From Hymenobacter rigui (GTDB lineage Bacteria; Bacteroidota; Bacteroidia; Cytophagales; Hymenobacteraceae), in assembly GCF_003944715.1 (NCBI RefSeq), contig NZ_RWIT01000001.1:620001-684000 (forward strand): DNA of 64,000 nucleotides, written 5' to 3'. This document shows, piece after piece, positions 17,525 to 27,400 of this stretch. The position numbers and the translations under genes were made by a program. Each line of letters opens with the position of its first letter. Position 1 is the stretch's first letter. The notes under the pieces were generated by a model. The model had not been told where the DNA came from. It did no database searches and worked only from the letters and a program-made list of their open reading frames with translations.

Positions 17525-18409
17525 TTAATTGCCAAACCGGCAGAACGTGCCCAGGGGCAGCTTACGGTCGGCGCGGTCGTGCAGGTAAATTTCCCCGATT
17601 TCGCGGTTCTGGCGGGCCTGGGGGAAGATTTCGTGCACCAGGTTTTCCAAAATCAGGGCCGAGAAGCCCAGCGAGTAGAGGTTGATGAGGAAGAAGTGGT
17701 CCTCGGGGTCGAGCAGCTCTTTGCAGAGCTTGAGCATTTCGTTGAGCTCATCTTCCAGCTGCCACTTCTCGCCGTTGGGGCCGCGGCCGTAGGCAGGTGG
17801 GTCGAGGATGAGGCCCTGGTACTTGCTGCCGCGCTTTACTTCGCGCTTCACGTACTTCATGGCGTCTTCCACAAGCCAGCGCACCCCGTCGAGGTTGCTG
17901 GCCTCCATGTTGTCGCGGGCCCAGAAGTTCACCTGCTTCACCGAGTCGAGGTGAGTTACGTCGGCGCCAGCGGCGCGGGCGGCTAGGGTGGCGGCTCCGG
18001 TGTAGGCAAACAGGTTGAGCACGCGCGGCGTGGCGGCCCGGCGCTTGCGCGTCTGGTTGAAGATGAACTGCCAGTTGGGGTCCTGCTCCGGAAACAGCCC
18101 CACGTGCTTAAACGACGACATACCCAGGCGGAACCGCAGCTTCAACCCATCAGGCCGCTCGTAGCCAATGACCCACTGCTCGGGCGTGCCGGGCTTGATT
18201 TTCCACTGCCCCCGTTCCTGGCTGCCCTTTTCGCGGGTGAAAATGGCGTTGGCGCGCTGCCATTCCGAGGCGGGCAGGTGCGGGTCCCAGATGGCCTGGG
18301 GCTCGGGCCGGGCCAGAATATGCTTGCCGAAGCGCTCCAGCTTCTCAAAGTTGCCGGCATCTATCAGCTCGTAATCGGCCCAGGGGCTAGTGGTCAGAAA
18401 CGTGTACAT
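17525..18409 (-). CDS. RlmI-like class I SAM-dependent methyltransferase
   Basis: 294-residue methyltransferase resembling the 23S rRNA cytosine methyltransferase RlmI group and its relatives. The SAM-binding motif I is VLNLFAYTGAATLAA (about residues 131-145); the NPPY-equivalent motif is LILDPPAYGRG (about 200), typical of RNA base methyltransferases of this class. The N-terminal PUA domain of full RlmI is reduced or absent, so the target could differ. The minus-strand TACCTTTG box ends 4 bases before the ATG, which predicts a leaderless message. An inverted repeat separates it from the downstream Ppx/GppA gene. Confidence 0.8.
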   Translation of the reverse strand: MYTFLTTSPWADYELIDAGNFEKLERFGKHILARPEPQAIWDPHLPASEWQRANAIFTREKGSQERGQWKIKPGTPEQWVIGYERPDGLKLRFRLGMSSFKHVGLFPEQDPNWQFIFNQTRKRRAATPRVLNLFAYTGAATLAARAAGADVTHLDSVKQVNFWARDNMEASNLDGVRWLVEDAMKYVKREVKRGSKYQGLILDPPAYGRGPNGEKWQLEDELNEMLKLCKELLDPEDHFFLINLYSLGFSALILENLVHEIFPQARQNREIGEIYLHDRADRKLPLGTFCRFGN

Positions 18410-18413
18410 GCCG

Positions 18414-18421
18414 CAAAGGTA
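18414..18421 (-). promoter_or_regulatory. -7 box of methyltransferase gene, leaderless
   Basis: On the minus strand it reads TACCTTTG, a perfect TAnnTTTG. Only four bases separate it from the ATG at 18409, so transcription should start at or next to the start codon. Confidence 0.7.
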
Positions 18422-18474
18422 ATGATGGTTGAATGGGTGGATGGGTGGGTAGGTTGTTTGGTGGTTGGGTGAAC

Positions 18475-18637
18475 CGTCATTGCGAGGCGGAGCCGAAGCA
18501 ATCCTTCCTTTTCGCCGCTCCTAACCCTATGTTCTTCCAAAGCCCCTTACGCCAGCTCAAACGTAAGGGCTTGGGAACAGGTCTGAATGCCAGATATAGT
18601 GAAGGACGGATTGCTTCGGCTCCGCCTCGCAATGACG
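18475..18637. repeat. Composite palindromic element, copy A
   Basis: Outer 30-base arms (18475-18504, beginning CGTCATTGCGAGGCGGAGCC, and 18608-18637) are perfect reverse complements. Nested inside is a second hairpin (about 18538-18577, CAAAGCCCCTTACG against CGTAAGGGCTTGGG). A related copy with the same outer and inner arrangement is at 24067-24233. Outside it, at about 18427-18471 and 18660-18715, a third imperfect inverted pair of GGGTGGATGGGT-type words encloses the element. The 328-base gap between the divergent rlmI-like and dapF genes is almost all repeat. Confidence 0.85.
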
Positions 18638-18725
18638 TGCTTGATTTATGACCAATCATAACCCAACCATTCAATCACCTACCCATCCAACCACCAAACA
18701 ACCCATCCACCCACCTAACCCTTCG

Positions 18726-18733
18726 TACCTTTG
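18726..18733 (+). promoter_or_regulatory. -7 box of dapF, leaderless
   Basis: TACCTTTG, a perfect TAnnTTTG, ends four bases before the dapF ATG at 18738, predicting a leaderless transcript. Confidence 0.7.
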
Positions 18734-18737
18734 CCCC

Positions 18738-19538
18738 ATGAGCACCACGCTGCACTTCCACAAATACCAGGGTACCGGCAACGACTTCGTGATGCTGGAC
18801 GACCGGGGCCAGACGTTTGATATTGCCAACCACCAGCTGGTGCGCTTCCTCTGCGACCGACGCCGGGGCATCGGGGCCGATGGGCTGATTCTGCTGCGGC
18901 CCCACGCCGCCTACGATTTCGAGATGGTGTACTTCAACGCCGACGGCTACGTGGGTTCCATGTGCGGCAACGGCGGGCGGTGCACCGTGGCGTTTGCCCG
19001 CCAGTTGGGCGTTATCGAGACCAGCACCCGCTTTCTGGCCGCCGACGGCCCCCACGAGGCCCGCATCGACGCCGACGGCACCGTGCACCTGCGCATGCAG
19101 GACGTGCTGGGCCAGCAAGAGGTGGAGGAATACGGCGTGTTCCTTGATACCGGCTCGCCCCATTTGGTGCGCTTCCAGCCCGCCAGCACCCTGGCCGAGC
19201 TGAACGTGTTTGCCGAGGGCCGCGCCATCCGCTACAACGAGCGGTTCCGCGAGAAAGGCACCAACGTGAACTTCGTGGAAAGCCCCTCGGCCCCCGACCA
19301 GCCCTGGCAGGTGCGCACCTACGAGCGGGGCGTGGAAGACGAAACCCTGAGCTGCGGCACCGGCGTCACGGCCGTGGCCCTGGCCGCCAGCAAGCGGGGC
19401 GCCAGCAGCCCCGTGCACCTGCGCACCCCCGGCGGCGACCTGCGCGTGGCCTTCGAGGCCCGGCCCGACGGCTCCTTCACCCACGTCTTCCTCAGCGGCC
19501 CCGCCACCCACGTTTTCAGCGGCACGGTTGCCGTGTAG
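18738..19538 (+). CDS. dapF: Diaminopimelate epimerase
   Basis: 266-residue enzyme that interconverts LL- and meso-diaminopimelate in the cytoplasm, the last step before meso-DAP for lysine and peptidoglycan. The N-terminus YQGTGNDFVMLDDR is diagnostic. The two catalytic cysteines are present: Cys76 in MCGNGGRC and Cys206 in LSCGTGVT. The start ATG 18738 is fixed by homology and by the -7 box directly before it; the frame is open for 30 codons upstream but through repeat sequence. The gene is followed by an inverted repeat and then by an unrelated ABC ATPase. Confidence 0.95.
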   Translation: MSTTLHFHKYQGTGNDFVMLDDRGQTFDIANHQLVRFLCDRRRGIGADGLILLRPHAAYDFEMVYFNADGYVGSMCGNGGRCTVAFARQLGVIETSTRFLAADGPHEARIDADGTVHLRMQDVLGQQEVEEYGVFLDTGSPHLVRFQPASTLAELNVFAEGRAIRYNERFREKGTNVNFVESPSAPDQPWQVRTYERGVEDETLSCGTGVTAVALAASKRGASSPVHLRTPGGDLRVAFEARPDGSFTHVFLSGPATHVFSGTVAV

Positions 19539-19553
19539 CATTGTGCCAGTAGG

Positions 19554-19641
19554 GCGAAGCCTTTGCTTCGCGTATCGTTGAACAAGGGATAGAAACGCCT
19601 GTACTTCTATTGTTCTGTGATACGCGAAGCAAAGGCTTCGC
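19554..19641. repeat. Inverted repeat with self-complementary arms
   Basis: 23-base arms (19554-19576 and 19619-19641) are perfect reverse complements. Each arm contains GCGAAGCCTTTGCTTCGC-type sequence that is itself nearly palindromic, so one large or two small hairpins can form. It lies between dapF and the ABC ATPase gene. Confidence 0.8.
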
Positions 19642-19673
19642 GTATCACCGCAACCGTCATTCTCCCTTGTTTT

Positions 19674-20681
<1,008 letters not shown>

Positions 20682-20765
20682 GCGAAAAGTGGGGAGATAA
20701 TTGCGCGGATTCGTATTGTAAAAGCAGAAAATAACACGTGCATAACATCCAACACGCGTAGCTTT

Positions 20766-20828
20766 TCACTACTCACTACTCACTACTCACTACTCACTAC
20801 TCACTACTCACTACTCACTACTCACTAC
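20766..20828. repeat. Tandem repeat, nine copies of TCACTAC
   Basis: Nine exact copies of a 7-base unit (63 bases) end directly at the ATG of the acetyltransferase gene. It contains no promoter box or ribosome binding site. Changes in copy number would alter the distance from any upstream promoter to the start codon. Confidence 0.9.
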
Positions 20829-21344
20829 ATGCTCCGCTCCGACCTGATTTTCCTGCGCCCTTTGGAAGCCGATGACCTGGAGTTCCTGTATGCGCTGGAA
20901 AACGACCCGGCGGTCTGGGGCGTGTCGGATACACTGGCTCCCGTGTCGCGGCACGTGCTGCGGCAGTACCTGGATAGCGCCGCGGCCGACTTATTCGAGG
21001 TGCGGCAGCTGCGGCTGGTGATAGGGGAGGGGGCCACCGGCGCGGCCGTGGGCACGCTGGATGTATTCGGGTTTGAGCCCCTGCACCAGCGCGCCGGCGT
21101 GGGCATCACTATTCTGGCCGAGCACCGGCGGCACGGCTACGCCCGGGCGGCACTGGAGCTACTGCTGCCCTACGCCCGCCAGGTGTTGCGCCTACACCAG
21201 CTCTACTGCACCGTAGCCGCCGATAACGCGGCCAGCTTGCAGCTGTTTGCGGCGGCCGGATTTCGGGAAGTGGGGGTGCGCCGGGAGTGGCTGCGCACGG
21301 CCGCTGGCTGGCAGGATGCCGTGGAACTACAGCGGCTGCTGTAG
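20829..21344 (+). CDS. GNAT family N-acetyltransferase
   Basis: 171-residue acetyltransferase of the GNAT fold, closest in appearance to the RimJ/SpeG-like group. It opens with LIFLRPLEADDLEFLYALEND and has the acetyl-CoA pyrophosphate-binding stretch EHRRHGYARAALELL near residue 100, followed by CTVAADNAASLQLFAAAGF, the usual beta5-alpha5 region. It transfers an acetyl group from acetyl-CoA to an amine; the acceptor is unknown. The ATG is directly preceded by nine TCACTAC repeats and no ribosome binding site, which is unusual. Confidence 0.85.
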   Translation: MLRSDLIFLRPLEADDLEFLYALENDPAVWGVSDTLAPVSRHVLRQYLDSAAADLFEVRQLRLVIGEGATGAAVGTLDVFGFEPLHQRAGVGITILAEHRRHGYARAALELLLPYARQVLRLHQLYCTVAADNAASLQLFAAAGFREVGVRREWLRTAAGWQDAVELQRLL

Positions 21345-21506
21345 TAGCCCATCGGGGCGCAATACCACAGGCCAGCCCTCTGGCCCGGGGCCGAACACCT
21401 GCCGCAAAGGCAGGGAATAGGGGACTAACAGGATTGGATTGTCGGTTCCAAGACAATTAGCGAACCTCGACAATATCCTTATTGTCTGAAGGGCGTATAG
21501 GATGAA

Positions 21507-21544
21507 GCAGCCCGGTAACTAGGCCAGTGTAGCAACCGGGCTGC
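21507..21544 (+). terminator. Hairpin between acetyltransferase and glycosyltransferase genes
   Basis: GCAGCCCGGT (21507-21516) pairs perfectly with ACCGGGCTGC (21535-21544) over an 18-base loop. No T run follows. It may end the acetyltransferase message or act as a leader structure for the next gene. Confidence 0.4.
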
Positions 21545-21571
21545 ACCTGTACATTTTACTCCTTCCCCTCT

Positions 21572-22798
21572 ATGCCGCTGACCCCGCCGGTGGAGTCGCC
21601 CGTGCGTGCCTCCGCCAACCCCCAGGCTGATTCCACGCCTGCGTATTCTCTGCCCGACCTCGTTTGCTTTGCCCACTTGCATTGGGATTTTGTATGGCAG
21701 CGGCCCCAGCACCTGATGTCGCGCTTCGCCCAGCACGGGCGGGTGTTTTACGTGGAAGAGGCCTTCTTTCACGCCGACGACCTCATTGAGCCCCACATGG
21801 AGGTGAAGGAGCGCCAGCACGGCCTGAAGGTGCTGGTGGTGCACCTGCCCAACCGCCTGCGCGGCCCCGAGCACGAAGCCGCCGCGGACCAAGCTCAGTT
21901 TGAGGTGCTCAGCCACTACTTCGCCGAGCAGGGCCTCACGCAGTACATCTTCTGGTACTACACGCCCATGGCGTTGGGTAAGTCGCGCTTCTTCAAGCCG
22001 GCCCTCACCGTGTACGACTGCATGGATGAGCTGGCCGCCTTCAAGTTCGCGCCGCCCACTTTGCGCGAGCGGGAGCAGGAGCTGTTCGAGAAGGCCGACC
22101 TGGTCTTCACCGGCGGCCACACGCTCTACGAGGCCAAGCGCCAGCAGCACCCCGACGCCCACCCCTTCCCCAGCAGCATCGACAAAGCCCACTTCGGTCA
22201 GGCCCGCCAGGAAATGCCCGAGCCCGCCGACCAGGCCGTCATTGCCCACCCCCGCGTGGGCTTCTTCGGGGTGGTAGATGAGCGCCTGGATATTGAGCTG
22301 CTGCGTGAGCTGGCCGAGGCCCACCCCGAGTGGCAGTTTGTCATCATCGGGCCGGTGGTGAAGATTGACCCCGCCACGCTGCCTCGCCAGCAGAACGTAC
22401 ATTATCTGGGCGGCAAGGATTATCAGGAACTACCCGCTTACCTGCGGGGTTGGGAGGTAGCTACGCTGCTATTTGCTGATAACGAAAGCACGCGCTTCAT
22501 CTCGCCCACCAAAACCCCGGAATACCTGGCCGCTGGCCGTCCCGTGGTGAGCACTCCCATCCGCGACGTGGTGCGGCCCTACGGCGACTTGAACCTCGTG
22601 CAGATTGCCGCTACCGCCCCCGAATTTGGGCAGGCCATTGAAAAGGCCCTGACCCAAACCCAGGACGCCGACTGGCGTCAACGCACCGACGACTACCTCG
22701 CCACCATCAGCTGGGACCAGACTTGGCAGCAGATGGTGGACCTCATGACCCGCAAGCTGACCCCGGCCGTTACGGCCGCCATGTCGGCTACCCGATAG
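21572..22798 (+). CDS. Glycosyltransferase, TuaH-like
   Basis: 408-residue glycosyltransferase with a GT-B-like two-domain layout. The N-terminal WDFVWQRPQHLMSRFA is characteristic of a subgroup that includes the teichuronic-acid enzyme TuaH. The C-terminal domain has LGGKDYQELPAYLRGW and the donor-site ISPTKTPEYLAAGRPVVSTP, the usual nucleotide-sugar binding region. It should add a sugar to a surface glycan or lipid at the cytoplasmic side of the membrane. Its downstream neighbour is glf, so a galactofuranose-containing glycan is a reasonable inference. The ATG is preceded by TACATTTT (21550-21557), close to a -7 box. Confidence 0.8.
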   Translation: MPLTPPVESPVRASANPQADSTPAYSLPDLVCFAHLHWDFVWQRPQHLMSRFAQHGRVFYVEEAFFHADDLIEPHMEVKERQHGLKVLVVHLPNRLRGPEHEAAADQAQFEVLSHYFAEQGLTQYIFWYYTPMALGKSRFFKPALTVYDCMDELAAFKFAPPTLREREQELFEKADLVFTGGHTLYEAKRQQHPDAHPFPSSIDKAHFGQARQEMPEPADQAVIAHPRVGFFGVVDERLDIELLRELAEAHPEWQFVIIGPVVKIDPATLPRQQNVHYLGGKDYQELPAYLRGWEVATLLFADNESTRFISPTKTPEYLAAGRPVVSTPIRDVVRPYGDLNLVQIAATAPEFGQAIEKALTQTQDADWRQRTDDYLATISWDQTWQQMVDLMTRKLTPAVTAAMSATR

Positions 22799-22842
22799 TA
22801 CCTGTTCATCCGCGCTGAGTTATCCGCATCCCGCCCCGATTT

Positions 22843-22854
22843 CCCCCCCCCCCC
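22843..22854. repeat. Homopolymeric run of 12 C
   Basis: Twelve consecutive C residues lie 31 bases upstream of the glf start codon, in the 87-base gap after the glycosyltransferase gene. Runs this long are prone to slippage. Confidence 0.9.
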
Positions 22855-22885
22855 ATTCTTTCATCCTTCCCAAACACCGCTAGCT

Positions 22886-24064
22886 ATGTTCGATTATCTC
22901 ATCGTAGGGGCCGGTTTCGCCGGTAGTGTGCTGGCCGAGCGGCTGGCCACGCGTTCCAACAAGAAAGTGCTTATCGTGGATAAGCGCAGCCACATTGCCG
23001 GCAATGCCTACGACCATTACAACGAGGATGGCATTCTGGTCCATAAATACGGCCCGCATATCTTCCACACCAACTCCAAGGACGTTTTCGAATACCTCTC
23101 CAACTTCACCGAGTGGCGCCCGTACGAGCACCGCGTGCTGGCCTCCGTGGATGGTCAGCTGGTGCCCATGCCCATCAACCTCGATACCATCAACAAGCTC
23201 TACGGCCTCTCGCTGAACAGCTTTGAGGTGGAGCAGTTCTTTGAGTCGCAGGCGGAGGAAGTACCCGTTATCCGTACCTCGGAAGACGTGGTGGTAAGCA
23301 AAGTAGGCCGCCAGCTCTACGAGAAGTTCTTCAAGAACTACACCCGCAAGCAATGGGGCCTCGACCCCTCGGAGCTGGATAAATCGGTAACGAGCCGCGT
23401 GCCTACCCGCACCAACCGCGACGACCGGTACTTCACCGATACCTACCAGGCCATGCCCCTGCACGGCTACACCCGCATGTTTGAGCGTCTGCTGGACCAC
23501 CCCAACATCAAGGTGATGCTCAACACCGATTACCACGATATCATCGACTTCATTCCATTCAAGGAAATGATTTTCACGGGCCCGGTGGATGAGTACTTTG
23601 ACTTCAAGTACGGCAAGCTGCCCTACCGCTCCCTGGAGTTCAAGCACGAAACCCTGAATGTGGAGCAGCACCTGGCCGCTCCGGTGGTGAACTTCCCCAA
23701 CGACAACCTCTACACCCGCATCACTGAGTTTAAGGCCCTCACCGGCCAGAAACACCCCAAAACGGCGCTGGTGTATGAGTACCCCAAAGCCGAGGGCGAC
23801 CCGTACTACCCCGTGCCGCGCCTGGAAAACGCCGAGCTGTACAACCAGTACAAGAAGCTGGCCGACGAAACCCCCAACGTGCACTTTGTAGGCCGCCTGG
23901 CTACCTACAAGTACTACAACATGGACCAAGTAGTAGCCCAGGCCCTCACGCTCTACAAGAAGCTCACGGAGAAGGAGGAAAGCCTCAAGCCCAAAAAGCC
24001 CGCCATCGTCGGCTCCACGTCCATCATGGATAAGCTGGTTCCCCGCGACCCAGCCAAGGAGTAG
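22886..24064 (+). CDS. glf: UDP-galactopyranose mutase
   Basis: 392-residue FAD enzyme that converts UDP-galactopyranose to UDP-galactofuranose in the cytoplasm, the donor for galactofuranose in surface polysaccharides. The N-terminal dinucleotide-binding motif is YLIVGAGFAGSVLAERLA; KYGPHIFHTN, YTRKQWGLDP and the C-terminal FVGRLATYKYYNMDQVV are family hallmarks. It is full length. The glycosyltransferase 87 bases upstream is a likely pathway partner. A 12-C tract in the gap between them may vary expression. No other polysaccharide genes are in the window. Confidence 0.95.
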   Translation: MFDYLIVGAGFAGSVLAERLATRSNKKVLIVDKRSHIAGNAYDHYNEDGILVHKYGPHIFHTNSKDVFEYLSNFTEWRPYEHRVLASVDGQLVPMPINLDTINKLYGLSLNSFEVEQFFESQAEEVPVIRTSEDVVVSKVGRQLYEKFFKNYTRKQWGLDPSELDKSVTSRVPTRTNRDDRYFTDTYQAMPLHGYTRMFERLLDHPNIKVMLNTDYHDIIDFIPFKEMIFTGPVDEYFDFKYGKLPYRSLEFKHETLNVEQHLAAPVVNFPNDNLYTRITEFKALTGQKHPKTALVYEYPKAEGDPYYPVPRLENAELYNQYKKLADETPNVHFVGRLATYKYYNMDQVVAQALTLYKKLTEKEESLKPKKPAIVGSTSIMDKLVPRDPAKE

Positions 24065-24066
24065 CG

Positions 24067-24233
24067 GTCATTGCGAGGACGCAGGACGAAGCAATCCTTC
24101 CTTTTCGTAGCGAAACGCGTTGATTTTCTAAAAAGCCCCTACCGCTGGAATCAGGCGTTGGGGGCTTTTTTATCTGTCTGGGCTCAGCACTGCGTGAAGG
24201 AAGGATTGGTTCGTCCTGCGTCCTCGCAATGAC
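24067..24233. repeat. Composite palindromic element, copy B
   Basis: 37-base outer arms (24067-24103, beginning GTCATTGCGAGGACGCAGGA, and 24197-24233) pair with one mismatch. A nested hairpin at 24129-24171 has AAAAAGCCCC and GGGGCTTTTTT. The outer word GTCATTGCGAGG, the GAAGCAATCCTTCCTTTTCG stretch and the nested AAGCCCC hairpin are shared with the copy at 18475-18637. It occupies half of the 343-base gap between glf and secA. Confidence 0.85.
24129..24171 (+). terminator. Terminator after glf, inside palindromic element
   Basis: AAAAAGCCCC pairs with GGGGCTTTTT; the loop region CCGCTGG to CAGGCG adds imperfect pairing, and a T run follows. It can work in both directions. Confidence 0.65.
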
Positions 24234-24362
24234 AACACACAACCTGACAACTTCGCCGCTTTGCCAAACCCTGCACACTCTTTGAGGTGCGGGGTTTGTC
24301 GTTTTGGGGGCCAGGGCGACGTGTTTACGGTAAAGCAGCCGGGACTTTCCCGAAAAACGCCG

Positions 24363-24370
24363 TAAATTTG
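24363..24370 (+). promoter_or_regulatory. -7 box of secA
   Basis: TAAATTTG matches TAnnTTTG and lies 37 bases before the secA ATG at 24408, giving a leader of about 30 bases. Confidence 0.6.
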
Positions 24371-24407
24371 AGTTGCGCCCCGGCGTTTCAATTAAGGTAA
24401 AACCAGC

Positions 24408-27400
24408 ATGTTTGATTTTCTAGGGAAAACCGTCGCCAAAATTTTCGGCTCCAAATCGGACCGGGATTTGAAGGAGATTGTACCGTATGTGGCGCTTGTA
24501 AACGCCGAATATGCCAAACTGGCACAACTCAGCGACGACGAGCTGCGCGCCCGCACCGATGAAGTACGGGCCCGTATCAACGCTCACCTGAAAGCCATCG
24601 ACGACCAGATTGCCAACCTGCACGCCCGCGTAAACGATGACGCTACGCTGGATGCCGTGCAGAAAGAGGAGCTGTTCGACCAGATTGACGTGCTGGAAAA
24701 GCAGCGCAACAAGGAGCTGGAAGTAGTGCTGATGGAAGTGCTGCCCGTGGGCTTCGCCATCTGCAAGGAAACCGCCCGCCGCTATACCCAGAACGGCCAG
24801 CTGGTGGTTACCGCCACCGACTACGACCGGGAATACGCCAGCCGCAAGCCCAACGTGCGCATCGAGGGCGACAAAGCCATCTGGAGCAACAAGTGGCTGG
24901 CTGCCGGCGCCGAGGTAACCTGGGACATGATTCACTACGACGTGCAGATCATCGGCGGCGTGGTGCTGCACCAGGGCAAGATTTCGGAAATGGCCACGGG
25001 CGAGGGCAAAACCCTGGTTTCGACCCTGCCGGCCTTCCTGAACTCGCTGGCCAAGCGCGGCGTGCACCTGGTAACGGTGAACGACTATCTGGCCAAGCGT
25101 GACTCGGAGTGGAATGCGCCGCTGTTCGAGTTCCACGGCATTACCGTGGACTGCATCGACAAGCACCAGCCCAACACCGACGCCCGCCGCAAGGCCTACC
25201 TAGCCGACATTACCTACGGCACCAACAACGAATTCGGCTTCGACTACCTGCGCGACAACATGGCGCGCGACCCCGAGGAACTGGTGCAGCGCCGCCACCA
25301 CTACGCCATGGTGGACGAAGTGGACTCGGTACTGATTGACGACGCCCGGACGCCGCTCATCATCTCGGGCCCCGTGCCCCGCGGTGATGTGCACGAGTTC
25401 TACCAGCTCAAGCCCCGCATCCAGAAGCTGGTGGAAGCCCAGAAAAAGCAGGTGCAGAATTACCTGGTGGAAGCCCGCAAGCTCATCAAAGAAGGTAACG
25501 ACGGCCCCAAGGAAGGCGAAGGCGGCCTGATGCTGTTCCGCGCCCACCGCGGCCTGCCCAAGAGCAAGCCCCTCATCAAGTTTCTCTCGGAAACCGGCAT
25601 GCGTGCCGTGCTGCAGAAAACCGAGAACTATTACCTGCAGGACAACCAGCGCCAGATGCCCAAGGCCGATGAGCCGCTGTTCTTCACCATCGACGAGAAA
25701 AACAACCAGATTGAGCTGACCGAGCGAGGTGTTGACCTGATTACCGGCGAGGGCGAAGACCACAGCTTCTTCATCATGCCCGACATCGGCTCGGAGCTGG
25801 CCAACATTGAGAAGGACCAGAGCCTGAGCGGCGAAGAAAAGCTGCACCAGAAGGAGAAGGTGATGGATGACTTCCAGATCAAGTCGGAGCGCATCCACAC
25901 CATCAACCAGCTGCTGAAAGCCTACACCCTGTTCGAGAAGGATGACCAGTACATCCTCACCGACGACGGTAAGGTGAAGATTGTGGACGAGCAGACCGGC
26001 CGCGTAATGGAAGGCCGCCGCTACTCCGATGGCCTGCACCAAGCCATTGAGGCCAAGGAAAACGTGCGCGTGGAAGACGCCACTCAGACCTACGCTACCG
26101 TAACGCTGCAGAACTACTTCCGCATGTACCACAAGCTGGGCGGCATGACGGGTACGGCCGAAACCGAGGCCGGCGAGTTCTGGGAAATCTACAAGCTCGA
26201 CGTGGTAGTGATTCCCACCAACCGCGGCATCCAGCGTAAGGACGAGCACGATAAGGTGTACAAGACGGTTCGTGAGAAGTACAACGCTGTAGCCGAGGAA
26301 ATTCAGACGCTGGTGAAAGCCGGCCGTCCGGTGCTGGTGGGTACTACCAGCGTGGAAATTTCGGAGCTGGTGAGCCGCATGCTCAAGCTGCGCAACATCC
26401 CGCACCAGGTACTCAACGCCAAGCAGAACCAGCGCGAAGCCGAAATTGTGGCCGCCGCCGGCTACCCCGGCACCGTAACCATTGCCACCAACATGGCCGG
26501 CCGGGGTACCGACATCAAGCTGAAGGAAACCTCCAAGGAATCGGGCGGGCTGGCTATCATCGGCACCGAGCGGCACGAGTCGCGCCGGGTTGACCGCCAG
26601 CTGCGGGGCCGCGCCGGCCGCCAGGGCGACCCGGGCTCCTCGCAGTTCTTCGTTTCGCTGGAAGACAACCTGATGCGCCTGTTCGGCTCCGACCGCATTG
26701 CCAAGCTCATGGACCGGATGGGTCTGGAAGAAGGCGAAGTGATTCAGCACTCCATGATTACGTCCTCGATTGAGCGCGCGCAGAAGAAGGTAGAGGAAAA
26801 CAACTTCGGCATCCGCAAGCGCCTGCTGGAGTACGACGACGTGATGAACGCCCAACGCGAAGTGGTGTACAAGCGCCGCCGCAACGCCCTGCACGGCGAG
26901 CGTCTGGAGCTGGACATCTGGAACATGATCTACGACGTCTGCGAGGACATCGTGGTGGGCCATAAAGGCAACAACGACTTCGAGGACTTCAAACTGGCGG
27001 TTATCCGCGTATTCGGCTACGATACGCACCTGACGGCCCAGGACCTGAACGGCATGGCCGCCGGTCCGCTCACCCAGAAGCTCTACGACGAAGCCCTTGG
27101 CTATTACCACAGCAAAAACGAGTTCATCGGCAGCAACTCCATGCCACTGATCAACGATTTGCTCAGCCAGAACTCGCCTTACGAGAATATTGCCATTCCC
27201 TTCACCGATGGCCGCAAGCAGATTCAGGCCGTAGCCAACCTGCGCCGGGCGCAGGCCTCGCAGGGCCAGGAAATCATCCGGGGCATGGAGAAGGTCGTGG
27301 TGCTGTCGGTTATCGATGAGGCCTGGACCAAGCACCTGCGCGCCATGGACGACCTGAAACAGGTGGTACAGAATGCCGTGTACGAGCAGAAAGACCCGCT

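Noticed and set aside
18475..18637. Insertion sequence ends
   Set aside because: No transposase frame lies between or near the inverted arms, and the element is only 163 bases; better described as REP/MITE-like.
20766..20828. CRISPR array
   Set aside because: The units are 7 bases and contiguous, with no spacers and no cas genes; this is a simple tandem repeat.
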